DNA of 64,000 bases from Propioniciclava sp. MC1595 (GTDB lineage: Bacteria; Actinomycetota; Actinomycetes; Propionibacteriales; Propionibacteriaceae), in NCBI RefSeq assembly GCF_017569205.1, contig NZ_CP071870.1, positions 248,001 to 312,000 of the forward strand, in the 5' to 3' direction. Positions within the stretch are counted from its first letter, which is position 1. Every line of letters starts with the position of its first letter. Under the pieces are notes generated by a model. It ran no database searches. It was not told the DNA's origin and worked only from the letters and a program-made list of their open reading frames with translations. Positions 16,296 through 24,683 of the stretch are shown here, piece by piece. The position numbers were made by a program, and so were the translations under genes.

Positions 16296-16949
16296 TCAGC
16301 CGAGGGCCAATTCGCTGGTGTAGACGTCGTGGTCAGACAGCCGATCGCCTCGCCGGCCCTCGGCGACGACCCGAGTGACGCCAACGATCTCCGCCGCCTT
16401 CGGGACAGCGATGTGGTCGATCGTGAACAAGCCCGGAATGCAGTGCGGCAAACCCCGCGTGACCAGCTGCAACTGGCGGTCAGCGAGCACGCTCCTGATC
16501 GCGGTCCTGCCAGCGAGACTGCCGGCGTATTCGCGGCCCTCCATGGCGTGATTCCAGTCGCCGCCCCACACCAGGGCGCCGACGGGTAGCCCAGCCATCA
16601 GTTGCTCGAGTGCCCGGGAGGTCTTCTCGCTGGTGGTGCCTTCTCCCCAGGGCTCGGTCCCGCAGGTGCGCCACGGAAGGACGCTGTTGCACCACACCCA
16701 CCCCATCACGACGGCGGCAGCACTGGCCGGGTGCGGGTCCGGTAACGGCTCGATCCGGCTGCGGGAGAAGACACCCGCCCAGTGCCTTCGTTCGCCCATC
16801 CTGGCGACGGTGAAGTGCGACCCGAACCCCGGCAAGGATGTGTCGTCGCGCACCTCGGTGAGCAGCCACACATCACACTCCTGGGCAGCCAGCAACTCAC
16901 GATGGGCCTCGCTCCAGCGGCCCTCCAGATTCCACGTCCCGACGCGCAC
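16296..16949 (-). CDS. Endonuclease/exonuclease/phosphatase (EEP) family protein
   Basis: About 218 residues with the four EEP-fold signatures: RVGTWNLEGRW (Asn ligand) near the start, WLLTEVRDD (metal-binding Glu), VWGGDWNHAMEG (Asp/Asn pair) and the final LSDHDVY (Asp-His). The fold hydrolyses phosphodiesters in DNA, RNA, inositol phosphates or lipids; the substrate here is unknown. I chose GTG 16949 since conserved sequence begins there and CAGGA lies upstream; an ATG at 17003 or GTG at 17045 would add a poorly folded leader. It stands directly downstream (64 nt from 16949 to the neighbour's end at 17059 is about 110 bases) of the RloC-like ATPase on the same strand and may be co-transcribed. 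Confidence 0.75.
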   Translation of the reverse strand: MRVGTWNLEGRWSEAHRELLAAQECDVWLLTEVRDDTSLPGFGSHFTVARMGERRHWAGVFSRSRIEPLPDPHPASAAAVVMGWVWCNSVLPWRTCGTEPWGEGTTSEKTSRALEQLMAGLPVGALVWGGDWNHAMEGREYAGSLAGRTAIRSVLADRQLQLVTRGLPHCIPGLFTIDHIAVPKAAEIVGVTRVVAEGRRGDRLSDHDVYTSELALG

Positions 16950-17058
16950 CCCGTCATCCTGCCCGACAGCCCGCCGCTCGGCGGTGAGCGCACAATGAGC
17001 CATCGGCGGCATGAGGGAGCGTTGCGTGGGGCAGTGTTGCCCCACGCTGCGGGCCTCA

Positions 17059-19647
17059 TCAGCTTTGCGCGGCCAGGTATGCGGACCGAGCCTCTTGAAG
17101 TTCCTTCCAGTGAATCTCGAGTCCCGGGAGGGTCGGAGAAACGCCTAGAGTCACGAGGGGCTGCGAATGCCCTGCGATGAAGCCGCAGGCGTCTTCAAAG
17201 ATCCGCACAACAACCTCGCTCGCGGCTGGTAGGGCGCCCGCCTTGATGTTGGCCAAGGTAGTCATCCGGATGTTCGGCTGGTATCGCTGAGAGACCCCAG
17301 CTAACAACTCCACCTCGGTGAACACCTCACACCATGACCTGATCCAGTCGTAGCCTTCTCGGACCAAGGCCGCCCGCGCTTCGCCCTCAACCGCCCGCGC
17401 GGCCTCGATGGTCTTGTTGATGTTGGCCCTGAGGTTGCCGAGGGAGTCCCAACGCGGGCCGGAGGCCCTGGTGACTTGGCCCTTGCCATCGTCGTCAGTG
17501 ATCTGGAAGTACGTGCAGCGCTTCGATGTCTCGAACAACGACAGCAGCGTCGCCGCAAAGAAGATGTCGTGCGTGAAGACGATGACTTGGTTGTGGTCAG
17601 CGAGGCTTGCGATCCGTCTCGCAACCTCGTTGATGCGACGGTGGTCGAGACTGGAGACCGGGTCGTCGAAGATGACGGGTGCTGTGATCCCTGAGAGCCG
17701 CGCCTCGGCGAGGAAGTCCGCGAGCGCCAACACCTTCTGCTCTCCCTCGGAGAGAATCTTCGACGGCTTGTGTCGTCCGCCAAAGGTCTTGCGTCGGTGA
17801 GCGCGCCCTTGGCGGCCGACGAATTCGATCCTGAGCTCCGGCGCACGGAGAGCCATGCACTCCTCGGTGAACAGCACCTCGAAGCTGTGGTTGACGAGTT
17901 GATCGCTGGCGGCCTTGGCGAGTTCAGTCACCGAGCGGCCCAAGGCGGTGAACCTGCCGGCCAGCATCCGAAGCCGATCGGCCTCCTTGGCGCGCTCGAC
18001 TTGTGCCTGAATCGTCGGCCAGGACTTGCCCAACTCCCCTGCCGCGATCAACTCAGCCAGCTCGTTCTTCTTCTCCTTGAGGGCGTCGGACCGGTTCTCG
18101 GACTGCGTCCTCAGATCAGCGATCTCGTCGGTGAGAAGCACGAGGGAGGCATCCAGGGCAGCCCTTACGGTGGGCACGTCCTCGACAAGGGAGGTGTCGA
18201 TCGAATCTTCCGCTCGTATCGCAGCACTCAGCGAAACAACGGCCTCTTGGATGGCTGAGACGTCGGCGTAAGCGCCAGGCTTCTCCTCCTGGTCCTGGTG
18301 CTCGGCGAGGAAGGTCGTTACGTCGGGCGCGGTGACGGCGAGTATCGGCCGGGTTAGGACATTGATGCTCTCGTGGGTCTCTGCGATGTCCAAGCTGATC
18401 TTGTCCGATAGATACTCGCCGTACTTCGCAACGAGCGCCTTGGCTGGGTCGGATAGTTGCTGACGGCAGTAGAGACACCTCTCCGAGTCGTGAACACCCA
18501 ACACCTCGAGGTGGGCGCGGTACCCCTCGCCCGCTGTTACGAATGCATCCCACGTCTCGTCAGGGTCTGCCGGAAGGTCAGCGGCCGCGAAGAGCTCCGT
18601 TCGGAACGTGCGGTAGTCCTGCTGCAACTCAACCAACCGCGCATGCAGCGAGTTGAGCTTCTCCACGTCCAGCGCTTCGAGGGTGGCGGCAGCCTTGCTC
18701 GCCTGACGCTGCACTCGCTCAGCCCGCACGCGTTCTGCGATCTGCGTCGAGAGCGTGTCCGCTTCGAGCGCAGCAACCGCGCGACGCAGGAAGTCGATCC
18801 GCTGATCGACGTCGCTCCCCCGGTCGGCGCGGGCGTGGAGCGCCGCGAGGTCGGTTGAGGCCCCTAACGTCTCCACGAACGGGTAGATAGTCGACTCTCT
18901 CGGAAAGCGGCTCAGGAGAGTCGTAGAGCCAGATGCGAGCTCCCGAATCGTCACGTCGACCCGGTCATGGACGCCCTTCAACGCGGCGTTCACATGGTTG
19001 AACAACGAGAGCACCGTCGGCACATAGACGTACTCCAAGTCGTCGTCGACGTGAAAATTCACCGAAGGGCTGTCAAAGATAGACATACGGGTGAACGGGG
19101 AGACTCCCTGTTCACCCGTCCACTCCAGGACCTTTGCGTCGGGACCGAGGGTGTACTCGACCTTGGCAGTCTGAGCCACCACTTCTTCGGCCGCAACGTT
19201 CCCAAGGATCGTGTCGGCGGTGCGGCTACCGGCAAGTGCCTTGAAGATCCGCGAATAGCCCGTCTTGCCAGTGCCGTTCTCGCCGAACAGGATGGTCATT
19301 CCTGCGTGCGGCTCGATAACGGAACCGGGTACGATTGCGTTGACCCCTGTCACCTCCGAAAGCTTGGTAACGGCCAGTGGAAGCGCGGCGTCTTCTTCCG
19401 TAAGGTCAACCGCAAGCGGTGCCTCTGAGGGGAGCGTGCGCTCATCAATCCCCTTCTCCTGCCGGAAGAGGGAGTGCGCCGCGTCGAGAGCTGCCGCCGG
19501 CAGAGCGCGTCCGGAGTTGAGGACTTGCCGGACGATCGCCCTAACCCACTCGTCCTGCTCGTTCGCCCACGCTGCGAGCACCTCCCGAGGGTCGGGTGCC
19601 ACTCCTTCCTGGGGATCGCCCCCCACTGCGGTCGATTCATCAAGCAT
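17059..19647 (-). CDS. RloC-like AAA ATPase with central zinc-hook CxxC
   Basis: 862 residues. An N-terminal helical domain (EVLAAWANEQDEWVRAIVRQVL) precedes Walker A GENGTGKTG at about residue 121. Long charged helices, probably a coiled coil, surround CLYC at about residue 390 (ERCLYCRQQLSDPAKALVAKY), the placement of a Rad50-type zinc hook. The second ATPase half has ILSEGEQKVLALADFL, Walker B VIFDDPVSSLDH (about 658) and FTHD. The C-terminal domain shows REGYDWIRSWCEVFTEVELL...RYQP and a late His (AGHSQP, about 824), like the C-terminal tRNase-type domain of PrrC/RloC proteins. RloC cuts tRNA anticodons in response to DNA damage or phage. No restriction-modification genes are adjacent. 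ATG 19647 is preferred over a TTG at 19656. Local GC content is visibly lower than in flanking genes. Confidence 0.75.
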   Translation of the reverse strand: MLDESTAVGGDPQEGVAPDPREVLAAWANEQDEWVRAIVRQVLNSGRALPAAALDAAHSLFRQEKGIDERTLPSEAPLAVDLTEEDAALPLAVTKLSEVTGVNAIVPGSVIEPHAGMTILFGENGTGKTGYSRIFKALAGSRTADTILGNVAAEEVVAQTAKVEYTLGPDAKVLEWTGEQGVSPFTRMSIFDSPSVNFHVDDDLEYVYVPTVLSLFNHVNAALKGVHDRVDVTIRELASGSTTLLSRFPRESTIYPFVETLGASTDLAALHARADRGSDVDQRIDFLRRAVAALEADTLSTQIAERVRAERVQRQASKAAATLEALDVEKLNSLHARLVELQQDYRTFRTELFAAADLPADPDETWDAFVTAGEGYRAHLEVLGVHDSERCLYCRQQLSDPAKALVAKYGEYLSDKISLDIAETHESINVLTRPILAVTAPDVTTFLAEHQDQEEKPGAYADVSAIQEAVVSLSAAIRAEDSIDTSLVEDVPTVRAALDASLVLLTDEIADLRTQSENRSDALKEKKNELAELIAAGELGKSWPTIQAQVERAKEADRLRMLAGRFTALGRSVTELAKAASDQLVNHSFEVLFTEECMALRAPELRIEFVGRQGRAHRRKTFGGRHKPSKILSEGEQKVLALADFLAEARLSGITAPVIFDDPVSSLDHRRINEVARRIASLADHNQVIVFTHDIFFAATLLSLFETSKRCTYFQITDDDGKGQVTRASGPRWDSLGNLRANINKTIEAARAVEGEARAALVREGYDWIRSWCEVFTEVELLAGVSQRYQPNIRMTTLANIKAGALPAASEVVVRIFEDACGFIAGHSQPLVTLGVSPTLPGLEIHWKELQEARSAYLAAQS

Positions 19648-20016
19648 GCCCGCCAACCTATACCGTGAACTGTCAGACTCTCCATCTTGGTAGTCTCGGC
19701 CCCTGATCAGACCTAGAGCACCTATAACATTAAGGGCTCCTCCGGAAAATGTCCCCGACCCTTCGCGGTGGCGCGGACCGCGCGTTGGCTATGTCATGTC
19801 GATCTGACCCCAAGCTGACGGCCTGATTCGCCCCCGCTGGACGCACAGCAGGACACCGACGGGGGGCAAACCGGTAAACGCCTCACGCTGATAGGAAGAC
19901 GTTGTTGCGGCCGGGGTCTGGCGTAGCGAACGTCCTCAGTCCCTAATCCCGATGCTCGACAGCACCAAGCCGTTGGTAGACCAAGTGAACTAAACGAAAC
20001 CCTCTGGTACGTGAGC
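19648..20016. other. Intergenic stretch with no recognisable gene
   Basis: This 369-bp gap upstream of the RloC-like gene has mixed composition and short open frames only. It contains TATAGG on the minus strand close to the ATPase start, which could be a -10 box, and a copy of the GGCAAACCGGTAAACG repeat (19865-19880). I see no RNA gene, insertion-sequence end or protein family here. Confidence 0.4.
19865..19880 (+). repeat. GGCAAACCGGTAAACG direct repeat, copy 1
   Basis: This 16-mer recurs with one added base (GGCAAATCCGGTAAACG) at 22114-22130, in the same orientation. The two copies bracket the HEPN-like gene and two unknown open frames (about 2.2 kb). Confidence 0.5.
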
Positions 20017-20811
20017 CTAGTGCGTGTCAGTGGCGCCTGATGCCTGTGCTCGCAGCCAGCCGATTCGCTTCCGTGCGGACCATTTAGCGGCACCAGGTGG
20101 GAATCTTGCGCCGTCCCACTCCTCTATTTCGATGTGAGGCAGCGTCCAGTGGTAGCGGAGTCGTTCGGGCGGCCATCCGAGTTCGTCGTCGCCAGCGTAG
20201 TTCGACTCGGTCTCGTCAGGCACGTCGTGTCCTGCTCCAGTGAGGGCCGCGACGAAGGTTTCGCGGGAACGTTCGAGCCAGTCGTGGATGCGTGCCAGGG
20301 GGATGGCGTCCTTGCCGCCGCCGATCCATGCTTGATTGCTCGCGAATGTAGTAGTGGTGTGGTCGAAGCAGGCGAGCGCCAGTTTCCTCGCGGAAGGCCC
20401 GCCAACCTCCTCCCAATGCTCAGACACGTTCCGCATCAGGTGCAACAACTCCTGGTCGATCATGATGGGCCGGTCGGCTGCGGGGATCCGTTTCAGGGCG
20501 GTCATGACGTGGTTGCAGGCCACGATGAGGAATCGCAGGTCGACAGCCATTTGCATCGCGAGTGCTGTCGTCACGACCCTGATCGGCCGCCGTGGATCGT
20601 ACGGCTGGTGGTCGCGATCCATCTCGTCCCGCCAGCCGCGTTCACTGTCGTCGTCACCGCTGTTCCTGTGGCGAAGCTTGGTGTCGTACTCGGCGGCGAG
20701 CCACTCGTTGAACACATCCTCGAACCGGTGCGCCTGCATACGCGCCCCGTCGACCCACATCAGGCCGTTCCACCACGCATCCTCGTCGGGGATCGGCTGC
20801 GACTTCACCAC
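20017..20811 (-). CDS. Hypothetical protein with HEPN-like R-x4-H motif
   Basis: 264 residues starting at one of two adjacent GTG codons (20811 or 20808), with GGAAGAA upstream. No named domain is recognised. The central part is helical, with VTTALAMQMAVDLRFLIVACNHVMTAL, then LLHLMRNVSEHWEEV at about residues 120-134. RNVSEH fits the R-x4-6-H signature (with a polar residue after Arg) found in HEPN ribonuclease-like domains. A Trp-rich C-terminal region (YHWTLPHIEIEEWDGARFPPGAAKWSARKRIGWL) follows. It lies on the same strand as, and upstream of, the RloC-like ATPase with a 370-bp gap between them. HEPN membership is a guess from a short motif; composition is less GC-rich than core genes. Confidence 0.6.
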   Translation of the reverse strand: MVKSQPIPDEDAWWNGLMWVDGARMQAHRFEDVFNEWLAAEYDTKLRHRNSGDDDSERGWRDEMDRDHQPYDPRRPIRVVTTALAMQMAVDLRFLIVACNHVMTALKRIPAADRPIMIDQELLHLMRNVSEHWEEVGGPSARKLALACFDHTTTTFASNQAWIGGGKDAIPLARIHDWLERSRETFVAALTGAGHDVPDETESNYAGDDELGWPPERLRYHWTLPHIEIEEWDGARFPPGAAKWSARKRIGWLRAQASGATDTH

Positions 20812-21092
20812 GCACCGGATTCTTCCATCGCCGCACCCCGCCTGGGGTCGGGCAACGCCACTCCTTCTCCCGGTTCCTCGACCTCACGCAGTATCGCACC
20901 GCCATCGACACAGGCGCGGGCCGGCATGAGAGCCGACAACCGATGTTGATCATGACCCAGCGGCGCCGCCCCGCAGCCACGGCCATCGGCTGTCCTGCCC
21001 ACGCCTGTCGACCCTCCTGCAATCGGCATATCGCCCGCGCGGCGTGCGGCAGAAGCGGACGTTCTCACCCCGCCCTTCTGGGTTCCTACTGA
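20812..21092. other. Stretch without a recognisable gene
   Basis: Several short overlapping open frames exist on the minus strand, but none shows a family motif, a good ribosome site or actinobacterial codon bias. I see no repeat or RNA structure in it. Confidence 0.4.
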
Positions 21093-21323
21093 CGGCTCGA
21101 GCGGTTCCACACCACGTGCCCAAGCGGCAACGCGGACCGGATCGACAACCTCCTCACGGTGCGCCAGACCCTGTCCAACTACGGCAACCGGGCCGGCAAG
21201 CGCCTGACGGTAGCGGTCGGAATCACCCAAACCACCGTCGCGAACACGATCCAGACCGGCAAGAAGACGGCAGACTGCCTTGGCCGAACCGGCACTGACC
21301 GTCGCTGCAAGTACATCTATTAG
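21093..21323 (+). pseudogene. Start-less 76-codon open frame, probable gene remnant
   Basis: After a TGA at 21090 the frame runs RLERFHTTCPSGNADRID, then NLLTVRQTLSNYGNRAGKRL and ends KYIY with TAG. It has no ATG, GTG or TTG early enough for a convincing start, yet its composition looks protein-like (three Cys, regular Lys/Arg). It is probably the 3' end of a truncated gene. I do not recognise the family. It stops 8 bases before the next open frame. Confidence 0.4.
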
Positions 21324-21331
21324 CCTGAACC

Positions 21332-21784
21332 ATGACCATCACCGTATCGACCATCGCCTTCGACGCTGTCCTGGAAAGCCGGCCGGGTCTGACGGTCTGG
21401 CTGTCGAGAGGTTTCGTGTCCGGCGACGTGTGCGGCTTCGAGCTGTTCGTCATCGCCTCATCGCAAGATCCAGCCGTGCTGTCGCGGATGAGCGACGAGA
21501 TCATGTGGTGGGGCCAGGATTCCCCGGAGTCATCGCTGCAACTCGAACTCCTCGCCGACGGCCGTCCGGTGCCGATTACTTTGGCAGCAAGCGGGTCCTC
21601 AACCGGCGAAGGCGAAGGCAAAATGGTAGCAAGGTTGAACGTCGAGTTCCCGCCGCCAGCGGCAGCCCGCCTGACCCTGACAAGCTCCAGCCCGGCCTGG
21701 GGTCTCCATGCGGAGGCCGACTTAGACAGCGCCGAACTGGCCCGTTCGCTGAAGCGCTGGGAGGAGTCGACCAGAACTGCCTAG
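21332..21784 (+). CDS. Hypothetical protein, unknown function
   Basis: 150 residues from ATG 21332. It begins MTITVSTIAFDAVLESRPGL and alternates hydrophobic and polar residues, suggesting a mostly beta fold; a helical end follows (DSAELARSLKRWEEST). There is no signal peptide, membrane segment or motif I can name. No clear ribosome site precedes it. It lies in the middle of the island between the HEPN-like gene and the CmtR module. Confidence 0.5.
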   Translation: MTITVSTIAFDAVLESRPGLTVWLSRGFVSGDVCGFELFVIASSQDPAVLSRMSDEIMWWGQDSPESSLQLELLADGRPVPITLAASGSSTGEGEGKMVARLNVEFPPPAAARLTLTSSSPAWGLHAEADLDSAELARSLKRWEESTRTA

Positions 21785-22209
21785 CCGAGTTCGGGCCACC
21801 AGAACCGTGACTGCCTCACGGGACGGTGGGTCACGGCCAGATCTGAGCCGCAGCGCCGCGCTGGCCGGAACCCGTGGCCGGAAGGGCCACTCTTCAGCGA
21901 CGTTCTGCACGGGGCGTTGAAGTATGCACATCGCGGCGCTGGGACCGGGCCCGCTCGCCGACTCCGTCGAGCACTCCGTCAATGCGCTCCATGCCTCACC
22001 TCTGCTGCAGAACGGGCGGACAGTCGCCGCCCTGCGCTGAGTGTGTCCGATCCGGAACCCGGCCGCTGGAATACGCCGAAGGATGCGACCGCACATCGGC
22101 ACTTCCGGACGGCGGCAAATCCGGTAAACGAGGCTCATGGTCGATATGCCACATAGGCGTGGGGTTCACGGTGCTGGCTCAGAGTCGTGGGGGCAGGTCT
22201 GGTCACTAA
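21785..22209. other. Stretch without a recognisable gene; holds repeat copy 2
   Basis: About 425 bp before the cmtR promoter. Short frames on both strands show no family features. The GGCAAATCCGGTAAACG repeat lies at 22114-22130, matching 19865-19880 except for one extra T. Confidence 0.4.
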
Positions 22210-22215
22210 TGACTG

Positions 22216-22238
22216 TATAGTCAGCGTGTGCTGACTAT
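22216..22238 (+). promoter_or_regulatory. CmtR operator and leaderless promoter
   Basis: A perfect 9-bp inverted repeat, ATAGTCAGC (22217-22225) and GCTGACTAT (22230-22238) with a 4-nt spacer, overlaps both TATAGT (22216-22221, a plausible -10 box) and the GTG start of cmtR at 22228. A second, overlapping dyad TGACT-N4-AGTCA begins at 22210. A -10 box at this distance would place the transcription start on or next to the GTG, giving a leaderless message. Binding of the sensor here would block the promoter. Confidence 0.7.
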
Positions 22239-22599
22239 TGCTTCTCGCGTGGATGTGATGAACCGGTTGGGGCGGGCGATGGCCGATCCGACGCGTTCGC
22301 GCATCTTGTTGTCGTTGCTGGAGGGTCCGGGCTATCCGGCCCAGTTGGCACGTGACCTGGAGCTCACCCGGACGAATGTCTCCAACCACCTGGCGTGCCT
22401 GCGGGGGTGTGGGATCGTCGTGGCCGAGCCGGAGGGGCGCCAGACGCGCTACGAGATCACCGACCCGCACCTCGCGGCGGCGTTGGTCGCACTGGTCAAC
22501 GTGACCTTGGCGGTGGACGAGGACGCCCCCTGCATCGACCCTGCCTGCGGGGTGGCGGATTGCCCGTCCCACCGAGATGACAAGGAGGCGCGCGCATGA
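22228..22599 (+). CDS. cmtR: CmtR-type ArsR/SmtB cadmium/lead sensor
   Basis: 123 residues that align well with Mycobacterium tuberculosis CmtR from the first residue (MLTIASRVDVMNRLGRAMADPTR). The DNA-binding helices contain LTRTNVSNHLACLRGCGIVVAEPEGRQTRYEI; its two Cys (about residues 57 and 61) and a Cys in the C-terminal DAPCIDPAC are the three metal ligands known in CmtR for Cd(II)/Pb(II). Apo-protein represses, metal releases. Extra Cys residues near the C-terminus (CGVADCP) differ from the mycobacterial protein. The start is GTG 22228 within the operator; its stop overlaps the ATPase ATG (ATGA), so both form one unit. Confidence 0.92.
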   Translation: MLTIASRVDVMNRLGRAMADPTRSRILLSLLEGPGYPAQLARDLELTRTNVSNHLACLRGCGIVVAEPEGRQTRYEITDPHLAAALVALVNVTLAVDEDAPCIDPACGVADCPSHRDDKEARA

Positions 22600-24578
22600 G
22601 TGACGCATGCTGCGGCGACGCACCCGCCCGGGCTGAGGTCGGTGCGCAGGAGGAGGTTGAGCAGCCTTGGTGGCGTGATCGGGCCGTCGTCCTGCCGATC
22701 CTGTCCGGGGTGTTCCTGGCCGCCGGGTTGTTGGTGGAGTGGCTCGCCGGGACGCCGGCGGCGAGGATCGTGGCCTTGGTGTTGTTCTGGTTGGGCCTGC
22801 TCGCCGGGGCGTCCACGTTCGTCCCGGGGGCGCTGCGGAACCTGGTCCGCAAGCGGAAGTTGGGGATCGGGCTGCTGATGACGATCAGCGCCGTGGGTGC
22901 GGTCATCCTGGGCTACGTCGAGGAGGCGGCGGCCCTGGCCTTCCTGTACTCCTTGGCCGAGATGCTCGAGGACAAGGCGATGGACAGAGCCCGCAGTGGC
23001 CTGCGCGCCCTGCTGAAACTCGTTCCCGAAACGGCGACCGTGGCGCGGGGCGGGCGGACGGTCACCATCCCGGCGAGGGAACTCACCATCGGGCAACTGA
23101 TGCTGGTCCGGCCCGGCGAGAGGGTCGCGACCGACGGTGTGGTGCGGTCGGGACGCTCCAGCCTGGACACGTCGGCGATCACCGGGGAGTCGATCCCGGT
23201 GGAGGTCGAGGCCGGTGATCCTGTGTCGGCGGGTTCGATCAACACCTCTGGCGTGTTGGAGGTCGAGGCCACCGCCGCCGGCACCGACAACTCGTTGACC
23301 ACGATCGTCGAACTCGTCGAGCAGGCTCAGGCGGAGAAGGGCGACCGTGCACGGTTGGCGGATCGGATCGCGCGTCCGCTCGTGCCCGGCGTCCTCGTGC
23401 TGGCGCTCCTGGTGGCGGTGGTGGGCTCGCTGTTCGGGGACCCCGAACTGTGGATCACCCGCGCCCTGGTGGTGCTGGTAGCCGCCAGCCCGTGCGCGCT
23501 GGCGATCTCGGTGCCGGTCACGGTGGTGTCGGCGATCGGCGCGGCGAGCAAGTTCGGCGTCATCATCAAGAGCGGCGCCGCCTTCGAACGGCTCGGCTCG
23601 ATCCGGCACGCGGCCATGGACAAGACCGGCACACTCACCCCGAATCAACCCGTTGTCACCGCAGTGGTGACGACCGAGGGCTGGAGCGAGTCCGACGTGC
23701 TGTCCCACGCGGCGGCGCTGGAGCGGCAGTCCACCCATCCGCTGGCATTGGCGATCGTCGCCGCAGCATCCGATGCTCCCGCCAGCGTGCACGTGGAGGA
23801 GACGGCGGGGCACGGTGTCCTCGGGACGGTCGAGGGCCGCCGCGTCACGGTCGGCAGTCCGCGTTGGATCGACGCCGGCCAACTCGCCGACCGCGTCGAA
23901 CAACTCGAGGGCGAGGGACGGACCTGCGTCCTGGTCACCGTCGACGGCGAGACGGTCGGGGTGATCGGTGTGCGCGACGAGTTGCGCCCCGAGGTGCCCG
24001 AGGTCGTGGCCACCCTCGCCGACCAGGGTGTCGGGGTGAGCATGCTCACCGGCGACAACGCCCGGACAGCGGCTGCGCTGGGCCGCGACGCGGGCATCGC
24101 CGACGTGCGGGCCGAACTACGCCCGGAGGACAAGGCCGGCATCGTCGCGGAACTCGACGAGCGGGTGCCCACGGCGATGATCGGCGACGGCATCAACGAT
24201 GCACCGGCCCTGGCCGGGGCGACGGTCGGCATTGCGATGGGGGCGACCGGGTCGGACGCCGCCATCGAGTCCGCCGACGTGGCCTTCACTGGCCACGACC
24301 TGCGGCTCATCCCCCAGGCGTTGGCCCACGCCCGCCGCGGTGGACGGATCATCAACCAGAACATCGTGCTGTCGCTGGCGATCATCATCGTCCTGCTGCC
24401 CCTGGCGATCACCGGTGTGCTGGGACTGGCCGCCGTGGTGCTGGTCCACGAGGTGGCCGAGGTGGTCGTGATCGCCAACGGCCTTCGGGCCGCCCAAACC
24501 AAGCGCACCGAGCTCACCCCGATCGGTCCGGGCGGCTCCGCGCGCGCAGCCGACGACTTGGCTGTGGCCACCGCCTGA
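22596..24578 (+). CDS. P1B-type heavy-metal ATPase (CtpG/CadA-like) with SPC motif
   Basis: 660 residues. It exports a toxic metal, likely Cd(II) or Pb(II) given its sensor. Visible P-type motifs are TGES (actuator), DKTGTLT (phosphorylation Asp), the HP nucleotide motif (STHPLALAI) and GDGINDAPAL. The membrane metal site reads SPCALAISVPV instead of the CPC of typical Cd/Zn pumps, and the late helix has HEVAEVVVIANG. There is no N-terminal HMA domain; instead a short ACCGDA stretch supplies two Cys. SPC is known from P1B-4 pumps (Co/Fe-type), so the substrate range may differ from CadA. The gene begins inside the end of cmtR, as in the mycobacterial cmtR-ctpG arrangement. Confidence 0.9.
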   Translation: MSDACCGDAPARAEVGAQEEVEQPWWRDRAVVLPILSGVFLAAGLLVEWLAGTPAARIVALVLFWLGLLAGASTFVPGALRNLVRKRKLGIGLLMTISAVGAVILGYVEEAAALAFLYSLAEMLEDKAMDRARSGLRALLKLVPETATVARGGRTVTIPARELTIGQLMLVRPGERVATDGVVRSGRSSLDTSAITGESIPVEVEAGDPVSAGSINTSGVLEVEATAAGTDNSLTTIVELVEQAQAEKGDRARLADRIARPLVPGVLVLALLVAVVGSLFGDPELWITRALVVLVAASPCALAISVPVTVVSAIGAASKFGVIIKSGAAFERLGSIRHAAMDKTGTLTPNQPVVTAVVTTEGWSESDVLSHAAALERQSTHPLALAIVAAASDAPASVHVEETAGHGVLGTVEGRRVTVGSPRWIDAGQLADRVEQLEGEGRTCVLVTVDGETVGVIGVRDELRPEVPEVVATLADQGVGVSMLTGDNARTAAALGRDAGIADVRAELRPEDKAGIVAELDERVPTAMIGDGINDAPALAGATVGIAMGATGSDAAIESADVAFTGHDLRLIPQALAHARRGGRIINQNIVLSLAIIIVLLPLAITGVLGLAAVVLVHEVAEVVVIANGLRAAQTKRTELTPIGPGGSARAADDLAVATA

Positions 24579-24683
24579 CGGCGCGCCCGGCACGAACTGA
24601 AATCAATCGCCCTGCTGGACCCTGGCCACATAGGTGCCCAGCAGGGCGAGTGCCTGCCCCCGTGCACCGGCGCGCGGGTGGCT

